A stretch of 64,000 nucleotides of DNA from Glacieibacterium frigidum (GCF_007097155.1 NZ_VJWA01000001.1:248001-312000), one strand, 5' to 3'. Positions 10,094 to 20,665 are shown, counted from the stretch's first letter. A program made the numbers and translations. The notes: generated from the sequence alone by a model not told the origin.

Positions 10094-10954
10094 CTACGCA
10101 GCGGCGGCGTGCGGCCGCATCAACAGGCCGAGCAGGCGGCCGAGGGTTTCGCGCAGGTCCTTCCGCGCCACGACCATGTCGAGCATGCCGTGTTCGAGCA
10201 GATATTCGGCGCGCTGGAAGCCTTCGGGCAGCTTCTCGCGGATCGTCTGCTCGATGACGCGCTGGCCCGCGAAGCCGATCAGCGCGCGCGGTTCGGCGAT
10301 CTGGATATCGCCCAGCATGGCATAACTGGCGGTGACGCCGCCCGTCGTCGGGTCGGTCATCACGACGATGTAGGGCAGCCCAGCCTCGCGCAATTCGGCG
10401 ATGGCGACCGTGGTGCGCGGCATCTGCATCAGGCTCAATATGCCCTCCTGCATGCGCGCGCCGCCGGCCGCGGTGAACACCACGAAGGGCGCGTGCGCGT
10501 GGATCGCGGCGCGCGCGCCGGTCAGGAAGGCCTCGCCGACGCCCTGGCCCATCGACCCGCCCATGAACGCGAAATTCTGCACCGCGACGACGGTCTCGAC
10601 GCCGCCGATGCTGCCGCGCGCCAGCGTCATCGCCTCGGTCTCGCCGGTGCCGGTGCGCGCCGATTTCAGCCGGTCGGTGTAGCGCTTCTGGTCGCGGAAG
10701 CGCAGCGGGTCCTCGGTCGTCGGCGGCACGGTGATGCCGACGTGCGCGCCGTGATCGAAGATCTGCGCGAAGCGGTCGCTGGGCCCGATGCGCTCGTGAT
10801 GGTCGCAGCGCGGGCAGACCTGGAGGTTCTCCTCGAACTCCTTGGTGTAGAGCATCGCGCCGCAGTTGCGGCACTTGTGCCACAGATTGTCGGGTGTCTC
10901 GCGCCGCTTCATGAAGCCCGTCAGGCGCGAGCGTGTCGTGGTCAGCCAGCTCAT
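10094..10954 (-). CDS. accD: Acetyl-CoA carboxylase carboxyltransferase subunit beta
   Basis: 286 residues. An N-terminal zinc ribbon (CRNCGAMLY...CPRCDHHER) precedes the crotonase-fold carboxyltransferase domain with the GG(S/A)R-type segments and [12 protein letters not shown]. With AccA, AccB and AccC it makes malonyl-CoA, the first step of fatty acid synthesis. The start ATG overlaps the trpA stop (ATGA), so translation is probably coupled to the tryptophan genes upstream. Length is typical. Confidence 0.97.
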   Translation of the reverse strand: MSWLTTTRSRLTGFMKRRETPDNLWHKCRNCGAMLYTKEFEENLQVCPRCDHHERIGPSDRFAQIFDHGAHVGITVPPTTEDPLRFRDQKRYTDRLKSARTGTGETEAMTLARGSIGGVETVVAVQNFAFMGGSMGQGVGEAFLTGARAAIHAHAPFVVFTAAGGARMQEGILSLMQMPRTTVAIAELREAGLPYIVVMTDPTTGGVTASYAMLGDIQIAEPRALIGFAGQRVIEQTIREKLPEGFQRAEYLLEHGMLDMVVARKDLRETLGRLLGLLMRPHAAAA

Positions 10955-11780
10955 GCTGCGTCATCCAATCTGGCGGCGCGCACCGCGGTGGCGAGCGACG
11001 CGACGAAGGTCTCGACCTGTCCGGGCAGGTCGTTGGCACGCGCGGTGTGCGCCGCACCGATCAGCTCAACGATCGCCGAGCCGACGACGACCGCATCGGC
11101 GACGCGCGCCACGGCGGCAGCGGCAGCGGGGGTGCGGATGCCGAAGCCGACCGCGACGGGCATGTCGGTCGACGCCTTGATGCGCGCGACCGCGACGCCG
11201 ATGTCATCTGCGGTCGCGCTGCCTGCTCCCGTGATGCCGGCGACGGCGACGTAGTAGAGAAAGCCCGATGCGCCCGACACAATCGCGGGCAGGCGGCGGA
11301 CATCGGTGGTCGGCGTCGCGAGGCGGATCAGGTGCAGCCCGTGGCCGGTCAGCGCGGTAGCGAGCTCGGCATCTTCCTCGGGGGGCAGGTCGACGACGAT
11401 GCAGCCGTCGAGGCCCGCGGCGTGTGCATCGCGGGCGAACTTGTCCGGACCGTACGCGAGGATCGGGTTGAAATAGCCCATCAGGACCAGCGGCGTGTCG
11501 GCATCGCGCGTCCGGAAGTCGGCGACCATCGCGAGCAGGCGCACCAGCGTCACGCCGCCGCCGAGCGCCCGGATATTGCCCGCCTGGATCGCCGGGCCGT
11601 CGGCCATCGGATCGGTAAACGGCATGCCGATCTCGACGATGTCGGCCCCGCCGCGGACGAGCGCGTCGAGGACCAGCGGCGAGGTCGTCAGATCGGGATC
11701 GCCCGCGGTCACGAAGGTGACGAGCGCGGCGCGGTGCTGCGCGGCGCAGCGTGCGAAGGTGCGGGAAAGGCGGTCGGCGC

Positions 11781-11784
<4 letters not shown>
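10951..11784 (-). CDS. trpA: Tryptophan synthase alpha subunit
   Basis: 277 residues. It cleaves indole-3-glycerol phosphate to indole, which is channelled to TrpB. The catalytic glutamate region [18 protein letters not shown] and the phosphate loop VGFGIRTPA are present. The start is a GTG whose bases overlap the trpB stop (GTGA); the frame stays open far upstream, but the homology begins here. It overlaps accD by four bases at its end. Confidence 0.96.
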
Positions 11785-12991
<1,207 letters not shown>

Positions 12992-12992
<1 letters not shown>

Positions 12993-13633
12993 TAGATCGT
13001 CCTGACCGTTTCCAGAAATGCCCTGATCTTCGCCACCGACTTGACGCCCGGTGCATCCTCGACGCCCGACGAGACATCGACGAGGCCGGGGCCCGCAATG
13101 CGGATCGCCTCGCCGACATTGTCCGCGTCGAGCCCCCCCGACAGGCCCCACGCCATCCCCGGCCGCGCACCGCCGAGCACGCGCCAGTCGAAGCGCAGGC
13201 CGTTGCCGCCCGGCAGGGGGGCGGAACTAGGCGCTTTGGCGTCTAGGAGCAACAGCGCGGCACCATGCGCGGTGAGGCTCGCGGCGCGGATGTCGGCGGC
13301 AGACGCGACGCCCGCGGCGCGCCACACAGGCTTGCCCCAGCGCGCGCGGATTTCGGTGAGGCGGACGGGGGTCTCCGACCCGTGCAGCTGGACGATGTCG
13401 ATGGCGGCGATCGCAGCGTCGAGGAGGGCGTCGTCGGGGTCGACGAACACCCCGACCCGGGCGACGCGGCCCGGCACGCGCGAGGCGAGGCCCGCCGCGC
13501 GCTCGGGCGTCAGGTTGCGCGGGCTGCGCGCGAAGAACACGAAGCCGACATGGCTCGCGCCGTGCGCGATCGCCGCGTCGAGCGTGTCGGGCGTCGACAG
13601 GCCGCAAATTTTCACCTGGGTAGTCACAGGCAC
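12992..13633 (-). CDS. trpF: Phosphoribosylanthranilate isomerase
   Basis: About 213 residues. TIM-barrel enzyme of tryptophan synthesis. The catalytic cysteine sits in QVKICGL and the general acid aspartate in GVFVDPDD; the phosphate-binding [10 protein letters not shown] motif is near the end. The start is uncertain: TTG 13639, GTG 13633 and GTG 13627 are all in frame and none has a strong ribosome site. An inverted repeat (13644-13752) stands right upstream, between this gene and pyrF, so its 5' leader is unusual in the operon. Confidence 0.94.
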
Positions 13634-13643
13634 GATCAAATTC

Positions 13644-13752
13644 CGTCATCCCCGCGAAGGCGGGGACCCAAGGTCATGATCTTTGGCGCGAAGGCCGAAC
13701 ACCCTTGTGCCACAGTCGGTGACCTTGGGTCCCCGCCTTCGCGGGGATGACG
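13644..13752. repeat. REP-like inverted repeat, copy 2
   Basis: Two 33-base arms (13644-13676 and 13720-13752) are perfect reverse complements with a 43-base middle. The outer ~27 bases equal those of the 314-419 element, while the inner six or so differ (AGGTCA here against TAATCAC there) yet still pair with their own partner arm. It lies inside the operon between pyrF and trpF, where a hairpin of this size could separate the messages of upstream and downstream genes. Confidence 0.88.
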
Positions 13753-13763
13753 GACGAAGCTAG

Positions 13764-14432
13764 TCACAGGCTCGCGGCGATGGCGCGCGCCGCTTCGGCC
13801 GGGTCGGCGGCACCGGTGATCGGGCGGCCGATGACGAGCATCGACGCGCCCGCATCGAGCGCCGCGCGGGGGGTCAGAGTGCGCTTCTGGTCGTCGCCGC
13901 CGTCGACGACGCGGATGCCGGGGACAACGAAATAGCCATCCGTCCACCCGGCCTTGAGCGCGGCGACTTCGTGCGGCGAGCAGACGACGCCGTCGAGCCC
14001 GGCCTCGCGACTGAGGTCCGCAAACCGGGCGACCTGCGCCGCGGCGCCGTCGCTCACGCCGAGCGGCAGCAGGTCGTCGTCGTCGAGGCTGGTCAGCACC
14101 GTCACCGCGATCAACTTCGTCGCAGGCGCACAGGCATCGCGCGCTGCCTTCAGCATGTCGGCCCCGCCGCCGGCGTGGACGTTGACTACCGCGAGGTCGA
14201 GCGAGCCCAGCGACTTCAGCGCCCCCGCGACGGTGTTCGGAATGTCGTGCAGCTTGACGTCGAGGAAGATCGGCAGGCCGAGCCCGCCCATTCGCCGTAC
14301 CCCCTCCGGCCCGTTCGCCATGAAGAACTGCAGGCCAAGCTTGAGCCCGCCGACATGGCCGCCGACGGCGCGCGCCAGGTGCTCGGCATCGCCTAGGTCC
14401 GATGTGTCGAGCGCGACGAAGACGGGGTTCAT
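13764..14432 (-). CDS. pyrF: Orotidine 5'-phosphate decarboxylase
   Basis: 222 residues. Last step of UMP synthesis. The catalytic Lys-Asp network is in FLDVKLHDIPNT (Asp-x-Lys-x2-Asp), and the phosphate loop in VPGIRV near residue 180. The ATG at 14432 overlaps the stop of the preceding lapA-like gene (ATGA) and is preferred to a GTG two codons upstream. Downstream a repeat element separates it from trpF, in an otherwise tightly packed operon. Confidence 0.96.
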   Translation of the reverse strand: MNPVFVALDTSDLGDAEHLARAVGGHVGGLKLGLQFFMANGPEGVRRMGGLGLPIFLDVKLHDIPNTVAGALKSLGSLDLAVVNVHAGGGADMLKAARDACAPATKLIAVTVLTSLDDDDLLPLGVSDGAAAQVARFADLSREAGLDGVVCSPHEVAALKAGWTDGYFVVPGIRVVDGGDDQKRTLTPRAALDAGASMLVIGRPITGAADPAEAARAIAASL

Positions 14433-14731
14433 CCGCACCCCGGTGGCACGACGATCGGCTGCGCCTCGCTCGGCAGCGTCGCGCGCGGCTGGGCCTGCAG
14501 CTCCGCCGGCGCGGGCGCGACATAGGCGACGGCAGCGTCGCGCGGACGCATCCGGTAGCGCAGCGATGCCATCACATAGCCCGCGAAGCCGACGACGAGC
14601 AGCAGCAGCGGCAGGCGCACGACGACCTCGGTCCGCCCGAAGATCATCGTCACCGCGGTCCAGTTGGCGGCGGCGAAGGCCAGGAAGGCGAAGGCCAGCA
14701 GCAGCCAGAACACCAGGCGGACGATCCGCAC
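14429..14731 (-). CDS. LapA-domain small membrane protein
   Basis: About 100 residues from a GTG that begins three bases after the cinA-like stop. Two hydrophobic helices (LVFWLLLAFAFLAFAAANW and LPLLLLVVGFAGYVMASL) with the intervening stretch ending in the NWTAVTMIFG-type motif match the LapA/DUF1049 family of lipopolysaccharide-assembly-associated inner-membrane proteins. The tail is Pro/Ala-rich and cytoplasmic. It is placed before pyrF, as often in alphaproteobacteria. The exact role is not established. Confidence 0.8.
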   Translation of the reverse strand: MRIVRLVFWLLLAFAFLAFAAANWTAVTMIFGRTEVVVRLPLLLLVVGFAGYVMASLRYRMRPRDAAVAYVAPAPAELQAQPRATLPSEAQPIVVPPGCG

Positions 14732-14733
14732 CG

Positions 14734-15498
14734 CTACAGCTCCCCGTCGACGGGATCGAGGCCCGCGTCGGTCAGCGCGGTCAGCAGCGCCGCCGCACAC
14801 GCGCTGAGCAGCGCCGGGTCGGTGGCGCGGATGACGAAGTTCGCCCCCGTCCGCCCCTCGCGCCAGAACGGATAGCTGCCGATCTGCGTGCCGGGATTGG
14901 CCTTCTCGACCGCCCCCAGCGTCGCTGCGACCGCGCTCTCGGCAGTCCACGCCGCGACGGTGCGGCTCAGCACCGGCTTGCCGCCGGGCAGCTGGCCGTC
15001 GAGCGCCGCCAGCATCCCCTGCGTGATCGCCGGCACGCCCGCCATGATGAAGACATTGCCGTAGCGGATGCCCGGCGCCCCGGTGCGCGGGTTCTCGATC
15101 AGCTCGGCACCGTCGGGCACCCGCGCCATGCGCAGCCGCGCGTCGGTCAGCTTGTCGCCGTAATATTTCTCCAGGATCGCGCGCGCCGCCGGGTGGACGA
15201 TCACGTCGACGCCCAATGCTGCGGCAATCGCGTCGACCGTGATGTCGTCGTGCGTCGGGCCGATGCCGCCGGTGGTGAACAGATAGTCGTACGCGTTCCG
15301 CAGCGCGTTGACCGCATCGCCGATGGCGGCATGATCGTCGGCGACGACCCGCACTTCCTTGAGCCGGATGCCCTGCACCCCCAGCCATTTCGCGAGATAG
15401 GCGAGGTTCGCGTCCTGTGTCCGCCCCGACAGGATCTCGTCGCCGATGATCAGCAGCGCAGCGGTATAGACGCGGTCGGGATCGGTCGCGGGGGTCAT
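14734..15498 (-). CDS. CinA/MoeA-like molybdopterin-binding domain protein
   Basis: 254 residues, corresponding to the N-terminal MoaB/Mog-like domain of CinA only (signature FTTGGIGPTHDDIT). The C-terminal nicotinamide-nucleotide amidase domain of full CinA is absent. Such stand-alone proteins are annotated as competence/damage-inducible protein A or molybdopterin-binding proteins; related domains hydrolyse ADP-ribose or bind molybdopterin. First gene of the operon reaching folC; diverges from the S9 peptidase with about 100 bases between. Confidence 0.87.
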   Translation of the reverse strand: MTPATDPDRVYTAALLIIGDEILSGRTQDANLAYLAKWLGVQGIRLKEVRVVADDHAAIGDAVNALRNAYDYLFTTGGIGPTHDDITVDAIAAALGVDVIVHPAARAILEKYYGDKLTDARLRMARVPDGAELIENPRTGAPGIRYGNVFIMAGVPAITQGMLAALDGQLPGGKPVLSRTVAAWTAESAVAATLGAVEKANPGTQIGSYPFWREGRTGANFVIRATDPALLSACAAALLTALTDAGLDPVDGEL

Positions 15499-15598
15499 GC
15501 AGGGCGCGGTCTAGCGCAGCGCCGGGGGCGGCGCAAAGCGCTTGCCACGTCGCATGCCGCGACGCATCATCAAGCCTCGGGGGATGCGGGGGTTTTCG

Positions 15599-17575
15599 AT
15601 GTACGTGCGCGCGTTGTCGGCGATTGCCGGTCTGCTGTTGCTGGCCGCAGCGCCGGTCGACCTGGCGACCAAGTTCGGGGTGCGCGAGAGCATCGAGTCG
15701 ATCAGCCTGTCGCCCGACGGCAAGGGCATCGCCTTCGTCGCGCCCAACGGCAGCGCTGGGACCGCGCTGTTCACCGTCGGCCTCGAAGGTGGCGAGCCGA
15801 AGCTCGTGCTGGCGACGACCGATGCCGCGCAGAGCCTGTCGAACTGCGGCTGGGTGTCGGATGCGCGACTGGTCTGCCAGGTCGTCGGCACGGTCAAGTA
15901 TCAGGATTATCTGCTCGACGTCTCCCGCATCGTCGGCGTCGACCGCGACGGCCGCAACCAGAAGCTGCTGAGCGAGAAGACCAACGAGACCCAGACGCGG
16001 CTCGCGGTGTTCGGCGGGAACATCGTCGACTGGCTGCCCGGCGAGACCGACAAGCTGCTCGTCGGCCGCGACTTCATCCCGGAGGCGCGCGGCAACACGC
16101 GCCTCGAGCAAAAGCTCGACGGGTACGGTGTCGTCCGCCTCGACGCGCGGACCGGCGCGGTGACGCGCAGCGAGAACCCCAAGCGCGACGCGGAGGAATA
16201 TATCAGCGACGGCCAGGGCCGCATCCGCATCATGGGCCTGCGCCCTGCGGCCGGGGCCAGCGGCCAGATGGGCGCGACGATCAACTATTTCTACCGCACC
16301 AAGACATCGGACGAATGGCGTCCGTTCGGCGCGCTCAAGACCGGCATGACGGCCAACCAGGAGGGCCTGAACCCCTATGCCGTCGATTCGACGCTCGACG
16401 CCGCATACGCGATGCGCAAGGTCGGGGGCCGCCTGACGCTGGTCCGCGTCGCGCTCGACGGCACGCTGGTAGAGACGCCGGTGTTCGCGCACCCGCAGGT
16501 CGATATCGACGGCGTGGTCACGCTGGGCCGGGCGCGCCGGGTCATCGGCGTCACCTATGTCACCGACCGGCGCGAGACGGTGTATTTCGACCCCGCGCTG
16601 AAGGCGCTGGCCCTGTCGTTGTCGAAGGCGCTTCCTGGCAAGCCGCTGGTCCGCTTCGCAGGCGCCAGCCGCGACGAGCAGCGGCTGCTGATCTGGGCGG
16701 GCAGCGATGTCGATCCCGGCCGCTATTATGTCTTCGACCGCGCGACCAAGAACCTCGCCGAGATCATGCTGGCGCGGCCCGAGCTCGAGGGGCGGGCGCT
16801 GGCGACGCAGACCGCGATCACCTACCCGGCTGCCGACGGCACGCTGATCCCCGCCTATCTGATGCTGCCGCCGGGCAGCACCGGCAAGAACCTGCCCGCG
16901 ATCGTGCTGCCGCACGGCGGTCCCAGTGCGCGTGACGAGTGGGGCTTCGACTGGCTGTCGCAATATTACGCGGCGCGCGGCTATGCCGTGTTGCAGCCGC
17001 AATTCCGCGGCTCGGACGGCTACGGTGACGCATGGTTCAGGAACCAGGGCTTCCGCAAATGGGCGGTGGCGATCGGCGACGTCAACGACGCCGGGCGCTG
17101 GCTGATCAAGCAGGGCATTGCCGACCCGGCCAAGCTGGGCATCGTCGGCTGGTCGTATGGTGGCTATGCGGCGCTCCAGTCGGGTGTGGTCGCGCCCGAC
17201 CTGTTCAAGGCGGTGGTGGCTATCGCCCCGGTCGCCGACCTGGCGCTGCTTGCCGAGCAGTATCGCGGCTACACGAGTTTCGCGCTGGCGCGGGACTTCA
17301 TCGGCGTCGGCCCGCACCTGCGCGACGGATCGCCTGCGCGTCAGGCGGCGCTGCTCAAGTCACCCGTGCTGCTGTTCCACGGCGACGTCGATTCGAACGT
17401 CAAGCCGGTCCAGTCCAAGGTGATGCGCGAGGCGCTGGCCAAGGCGGGGGTGAAGCACGAGCTGATCACCTACCCGGGGCTGGACCATTATCTCGACGAC
17501 TCGGTCGTGCGCGCCGACCTGCTCCGCCGCAGCGACGCCTGGCTGCGCAGCGCGATGAAGCTGCCCGCCGACTAA
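15599..17575 (+). CDS. Secreted S9-family prolyl oligopeptidase-like peptidase
   Basis: 658 residues. A signal peptide (YVRALSAIAGLLLLAAAP) directs it to the periplasm. A beta-propeller region follows (~30-400), then an alpha/beta-hydrolase domain with nucleophile Ser ~519 in GWSYGGYAA, the acid in FHGDVDSNV and the histidine in PGLDHYLDD. The family cleaves short peptides, often after proline or as acylaminoacyl/dipeptidyl peptidases. The ATG at 15599 is chosen because it begins the signal peptide. Its TAA stop overlaps a small reverse-strand gene as CTAA. Confidence 0.9.
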   Translation: MYVRALSAIAGLLLLAAAPVDLATKFGVRESIESISLSPDGKGIAFVAPNGSAGTALFTVGLEGGEPKLVLATTDAAQSLSNCGWVSDARLVCQVVGTVKYQDYLLDVSRIVGVDRDGRNQKLLSEKTNETQTRLAVFGGNIVDWLPGETDKLLVGRDFIPEARGNTRLEQKLDGYGVVRLDARTGAVTRSENPKRDAEEYISDGQGRIRIMGLRPAAGASGQMGATINYFYRTKTSDEWRPFGALKTGMTANQEGLNPYAVDSTLDAAYAMRKVGGRLTLVRVALDGTLVETPVFAHPQVDIDGVVTLGRARRVIGVTYVTDRRETVYFDPALKALALSLSKALPGKPLVRFAGASRDEQRLLIWAGSDVDPGRYYVFDRATKNLAEIMLARPELEGRALATQTAITYPAADGTLIPAYLMLPPGSTGKNLPAIVLPHGGPSARDEWGFDWLSQYYAARGYAVLQPQFRGSDGYGDAWFRNQGFRKWAVAIGDVNDAGRWLIKQGIADPAKLGIVGWSYGGYAALQSGVVAPDLFKAVVAIAPVADLALLAEQYRGYTSFALARDFIGVGPHLRDGSPARQAALLKSPVLLFHGDVDSNVKPVQSKVMREALAKAGVKHELITYPGLDHYLDDSVVRADLLRRSDAWLRSAMKLPAD

Positions 17576-17745
17576 CGCCGGCGCTGCGTCGCCACGCGCA
17601 CGATGACCGCGGTCGACAGCAGGATGCTCGACACCAGGCCGCCGATCGCCAGCAGCCCGGCGGGGGTGACGTCGACCGTCATGCGAACGCGCGCCTTGCC
17701 CCAGCGGGCGTGGAGTTCGGCGTGCTGGGGGGCTTGCAGGTCCAT
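17572..17745 (-). CDS. 57-residue predicted membrane protein
   Basis: A short open frame translated here by hand. It starts MDLQAPQHAELHARWGKARV, carries one hydrophobic helix (GLLAIGGLVSSILLSTAVIV) and ends in a basic tail (VATQRRR). It fills the gap between the S9 peptidase and map. Its stop shares CTAA with the peptidase stop, the same convergent arrangement seen at five other junctions in the window, which supports a real gene. The ribosome site is weak. No family recognised. Confidence 0.5.
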   Translation of the reverse strand: MDLQAPQHAELHARWGKARVRMTVDVTPAGLLAIGGLVSSILLSTAVIVRVATQRRR

Positions 17746-17820
17746 GCCGGCATCTACGCGCGGGGCTGCTGCGGGTTCAACCGCCTTGCCCCGGTGACAC
17801 GCGCGTCATACATCGGATCC

Positions 17821-18675
17821 ATGAATTTCGCCCCGACCTATGAAGCGCTTGCCGACGCCGAGGAGCGGACGGCGACGATCAAGCTGCACGGGCCCGACGC
17901 GTTCGCGGGCATGCACAAGGCGGGGCGGCTGGCGGCCGAAGTGCTCGACATGCTGGTGCCGCACGTCATGCCGGAAGTGGTGACCGCCGACCTCGACAAG
18001 CTCGCCTATGATTTCGTGCTGGCGCGCGGCGCGCTGCCCGCGACGATCTTCTACCGCGGCTATGCCCATTCGCTGTGCATCAGCGTCAACCACGTCGTCT
18101 GCCACGGCATGCCGTCGGCGAAGCGGCTGAAGGACGGCGACATCGTCAACATCGACGTGACGGTGATCGTCGATGGCTGGCACGGCGACACCAGCCGGAT
18201 GTTCCTGGTCGGCGACGTGCCGCTGAAGGCGCGGCGGCTGGTCGACATCACCTGGGAATGCCTGCAGCGCGGCATCGGCGCGGCGCGCGCGGGCAACACG
18301 CTGGGCGACATCGGTCATGCGATCCAGAGCTATGCGGAAGCGCAGCGCTGCTCGGTGGTGCGCGATTTCTGCGGGCACGGCGTCGGCCGCGTCTTCCACG
18401 ATGCGCCGAACATCGTTCACATCGGGCGGCCGCGCACGGGCGAGGTGCTGAAGCCCGGGATGATCTTCACGATCGAGCCGATGATCAACCTGGGCGGCTT
18501 CAAGGTAAAGCTGCTCGACGACGGCTGGACGGCGGTGACGCGCGACCGCTCGCTGTCGGCACAGTTCGAGCATTCGGTCGGCATCACCGACGGCGATCCC
18601 GAGATCTTCACGCTGTCGCCGGCGGGCCTCGAAAAGCCGCCCTACAGCACCGCCGCTGCAATCACCGGCGCGTAG
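17821..18675 (+). CDS. map: Methionine aminopeptidase, type I
   Basis: 284 residues. Removes the initiator methionine from nascent proteins. Metal ligands of the pita-bread fold are visible: His in CHGMPS, Asp in NIDVTV and GDTSRMF, His in GHGVGR, Glu in TIEPM and the last Glu in QFEHSVGIT. The N-terminal ~25 residues extend beyond the minimal enzyme but are common in alphaproteobacteria. The 3' end overlaps the reverse-strand NTF2-like gene by 34 bases. Confidence 0.95.
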   Translation: MNFAPTYEALADAEERTATIKLHGPDAFAGMHKAGRLAAEVLDMLVPHVMPEVVTADLDKLAYDFVLARGALPATIFYRGYAHSLCISVNHVVCHGMPSAKRLKDGDIVNIDVTVIVDGWHGDTSRMFLVGDVPLKARRLVDITWECLQRGIGAARAGNTLGDIGHAIQSYAEAQRCSVVRDFCGHGVGRVFHDAPNIVHIGRPRTGEVLKPGMIFTIEPMINLGGFKVKLLDDGWTAVTRDRSLSAQFEHSVGITDGDPEIFTLSPAGLEKPPYSTAAAITGA

Positions 18676-19148
18676 ATCGTTTCCCACATCAGCGGGTTGA
18701 GCGCGCCGACGTAGTTCTCGACGAGCTTGCCGTCGCGAAAGCCCAGCAGGTGCGTTTCGCTCAGCACCAGCCGCTTGCCGGTCGCGGCGACGCCGTCGAT
18801 CGTGCCGACATGATCGGCCTCTGCCGTGAAGCGCGCAACGACACGCCCGTCGGCGGTGGCGACGCATTCGTGCAGCACCATCGTCGCGGTCGTGAACTCG
18901 AGCGCGCTGCCGAGGGTCGCGCCGATGACGGCTGCATATTCGGCCTTGGAGGTGATCGGCGCACCGGGCTTCAACCCCGTCGACACCCAGACATCGTCGG
19001 CAACGATCTCGTCGAACGCTGCCATGTCGCCCTTGCCGAGCGCGTCCTCGACGAAGCGGCGCGCCAGCGCGACGTTGGCGGCGGCGATCTCCGGGGTTAG
19101 GCCGGCCGGGGCGACCCAGGGTTCACGGCGGAACGCGTCGATCGTCAT
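18642..19148 (-). CDS. NTF2/SnoaL-like domain protein
   Basis: 168 residues with the cone-shaped NTF2 fold pattern: N-terminal helices (ANVALARRFVEDALGKGDMAAFDEIVADDVW), then strands ending in LVLSETHLLGFRDGKLVENY. The family includes ketosteroid isomerases, polyketide cyclases and dehydratases; catalytic residues are too varied to name a reaction. It lies on the opposite strand to map and diverges from radC. Function unknown. Confidence 0.72.
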   Translation of the reverse strand: MTIDAFRREPWVAPAGLTPEIAAANVALARRFVEDALGKGDMAAFDEIVADDVWVSTGLKPGAPITSKAEYAAVIGATLGSALEFTTATMVLHECVATADGRVVARFTAEADHVGTIDGVAATGKRLVLSETHLLGFRDGKLVENYVGALNPLMWETIYAPVIAAAVL

Positions 19149-19209
19149 TGCCTGTCCTTCCGTTACGGCCCCGGCTACACTCGTCCGGCAATGTTACGGG
19201 GGCAAGACG

Positions 19210-19893
19210 TTGGCGGGGGGTGACAGCGACGCGAGCGGACATCGCGAACGCCTGCGCGCGCGCCTGCTCAGCGGCGGCGGCGACGCGTTCCATGATTACG
19301 AATTGCTCGAATATGTCCTTGGCCTGGCGATCCCGCGGCGCGACACCAAGCCGTTGGCCAAGCGCCTGCTGGCGGAGTTCGGCAGCTTCCCGGCGCTGCT
19401 CGCAGCGTCACCCGCCGAGCTGAGCCGGGTCGAGGGGCTGACCGAGGGGGCGGCGGCGGCACTGAAGTTCGTCGAGGCGACGGTGCAGCGGACGCTCCGT
19501 ACCGCGGCGCTCGACCGGCCGGTGCTGTCGGGGTGGCAGGCGCTGACCGATTATCTCCACGCGTCGATGGCGCACCGCGTGACCGAGGAGTTCCGCGTCA
19601 TCTTCCTCAACAATCGTAACGTCATGGTGCGCGACGAGGCGATGGGCAGCGGCACGGTCAACGCCGCACCCGTGTATCCGCGCGAGATCGTCAAGCGCGC
19701 GCTCGAACTCGGGGCGAGCGGGCTGGTGCTCGTGCATAACCACCCGAGCGGAGATCCCTCGCCGAGCCGCGACGACATCCAAATGACGAAGCAGGTCGTG
19801 GAGGCCGGGCGGCCGCTGGGCCTCAGTGTCCACGATCATGTCGTGATCGGCCGCACGGGCCACGCCAGCTTCCGCGCACTAGGGCTGCTTTAG
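19210..19893 (+). CDS. radC: RadC family JAMM/MPN+ protein
   Basis: 227 residues. N-terminal helix-hairpin-helix region (GHRERLRARLL..LLEYVLGLAIPRRDTKPLAKRLL) and a C-terminal JAMM metalloprotease-like motif (HNHPSGDPSPSRDD). Historically linked to DNA repair, but a repair role is not supported by later work; the biochemical role is unknown. No ATG fits: the TTG at 19210 with a GGGGG tract upstream gives the usual RadC N-terminus. Confidence 0.9.
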   Translation: MAGGDSDASGHRERLRARLLSGGGDAFHDYELLEYVLGLAIPRRDTKPLAKRLLAEFGSFPALLAASPAELSRVEGLTEGAAAALKFVEATVQRTLRTAALDRPVLSGWQALTDYLHASMAHRVTEEFRVIFLNNRNVMVRDEAMGSGTVNAAPVYPREIVKRALELGASGLVLVHNHPSGDPSPSRDDIQMTKQVVEAGRPLGLSVHDHVVIGRTGHASFRALGLL

Positions 19894-19897
19894 GCAC

Positions 19898-19926
19898 AAA
19901 AAAAGGGGCCGCCGAAGCGACCCCTT
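19898..19926 (-). terminator. Rho-independent terminator (minus strand)
   Basis: A GC-rich 8-base stem with one mismatch and a CGAA loop (TTCG on the minus strand) is followed, read on the minus strand, by seven T residues. It lies just past the end of the small secreted-protein gene 19946-20263 and opposite the end of radC, so it mainly ends the minus-strand transcript. Confidence 0.8.
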
Positions 19927-19945
19927 CCTTGAGACGATGTCGGCC

Positions 19946-20263
19946 TTACGACGGCGTCTTCATCATCTTCTTGTGGGCCTTGATCTCGGCCTTGGTCGCA
20001 GGGCGATCGCCCATGAACCACTTGCCGTCACGCTCGACCATCATCTCGGCCGACGCGGTCGTCGTCCCCGCCGGGGCAGCGCTTGCCGCGGGTGCAGTGT
20101 CGCTCGCCATCGGCGCCGTGTCGGTCGTGGTCGGCGCAGTCGGCGCGGTCGTCGGCGCCGACATGCCGGGCTGCTGCATCGCCGGCGCGCCCGGGCTTGC
20201 CGTCTGGGCGATTGCGGCGGTCGAAGCCAGAGCGGCGGCGGTCAGGGTCAGGAAAATCTTCAT
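19946..20263 (-). CDS. Small secreted Ala/Pro/Thr-rich protein A
   Basis: 105 residues. A clear signal peptide (MKIFLTLTAAALASTAAIAQ) is followed by ~50 residues of low-complexity Ala, Pro, Thr and Ser and then a charged C-terminal segment (MVERDGKWFMGDRPATKAEI) that looks like a small folded or binding unit. Last of three tandem genes of the same style. It ends at a terminator. No known domain; probably periplasmic or surface-attached. Confidence 0.7.
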   Translation of the reverse strand: MKIFLTLTAAALASTAAIAQTASPGAPAMQQPGMSAPTTAPTAPTTTDTAPMASDTAPAASAAPAGTTTASAEMMVERDGKWFMGDRPATKAEIKAHKKMMKTPS

Positions 20264-20302
20264 GTCATTTCACCTTTGTTCGAGGGTTACCGACGAAGGA
20301 CT

Positions 20303-20665
20303 TCAGCGCGGCTCGGGTGCCGGCGTCGGCGGGGTCGGCATCGCGTCGGCCGGCGGCGTCGCCTCGCTCGGCATCGCCGACGGAGCGGCGCCGGTGTCGG
20401 GTGCCGGGGCCATCGGAGCGGCGGTATCGCCAGCCGGTGCCATCCCGGTTGCAGGTGCGGGCATCGCGGTGGTCGGCGCCATGCCAGCGCCGCCCGGCAT
20501 TGCAGCCACACCCGCCAGCTGCTGGGCGTTCAGATCCTTGGTCGCCGCACGCTCACGAGCTTCCTGGCCCGAGGCATTGCCACGCTTGCGCGCGTTCTGT
20601 GCATCTGCAGCGGTTGCAGTGAACGCCATTGCCGCAATCGCGGCGGTGATAATCATCTTGGACAT
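20303..20665 (-). CDS. Small secreted Ala/Pro-rich protein B
   Basis: 120 residues: signal peptide (MIITAAIAAMAFTATAADAQ), a short basic/acidic segment (NARKRGNASGQEARERAATK), then a long Ala-Pro-Met low-complexity tail. Nothing folded is evident in the tail. It lies 39 bases upstream of gene A and 66 bases downstream of gene C on the same strand. Function unknown. Confidence 0.65.
   Translation of the reverse strand: MSKMIITAAIAAMAFTATAADAQNARKRGNASGQEARERAATKDLNAQQLAGVAAMPGGAGMAPTTAMPAPATGMAPAGDTAAPMAPAPDTGAAPSAMPSEATPPADAMPTPPTPAPEPR

Noticed and set aside
14429-17317. Long minus-strand frame across the S9 peptidase
   Set aside because: The part beyond 14731 is antisense to a clear peptidase gene and to cinA in another frame; only the lapA-like end is real.
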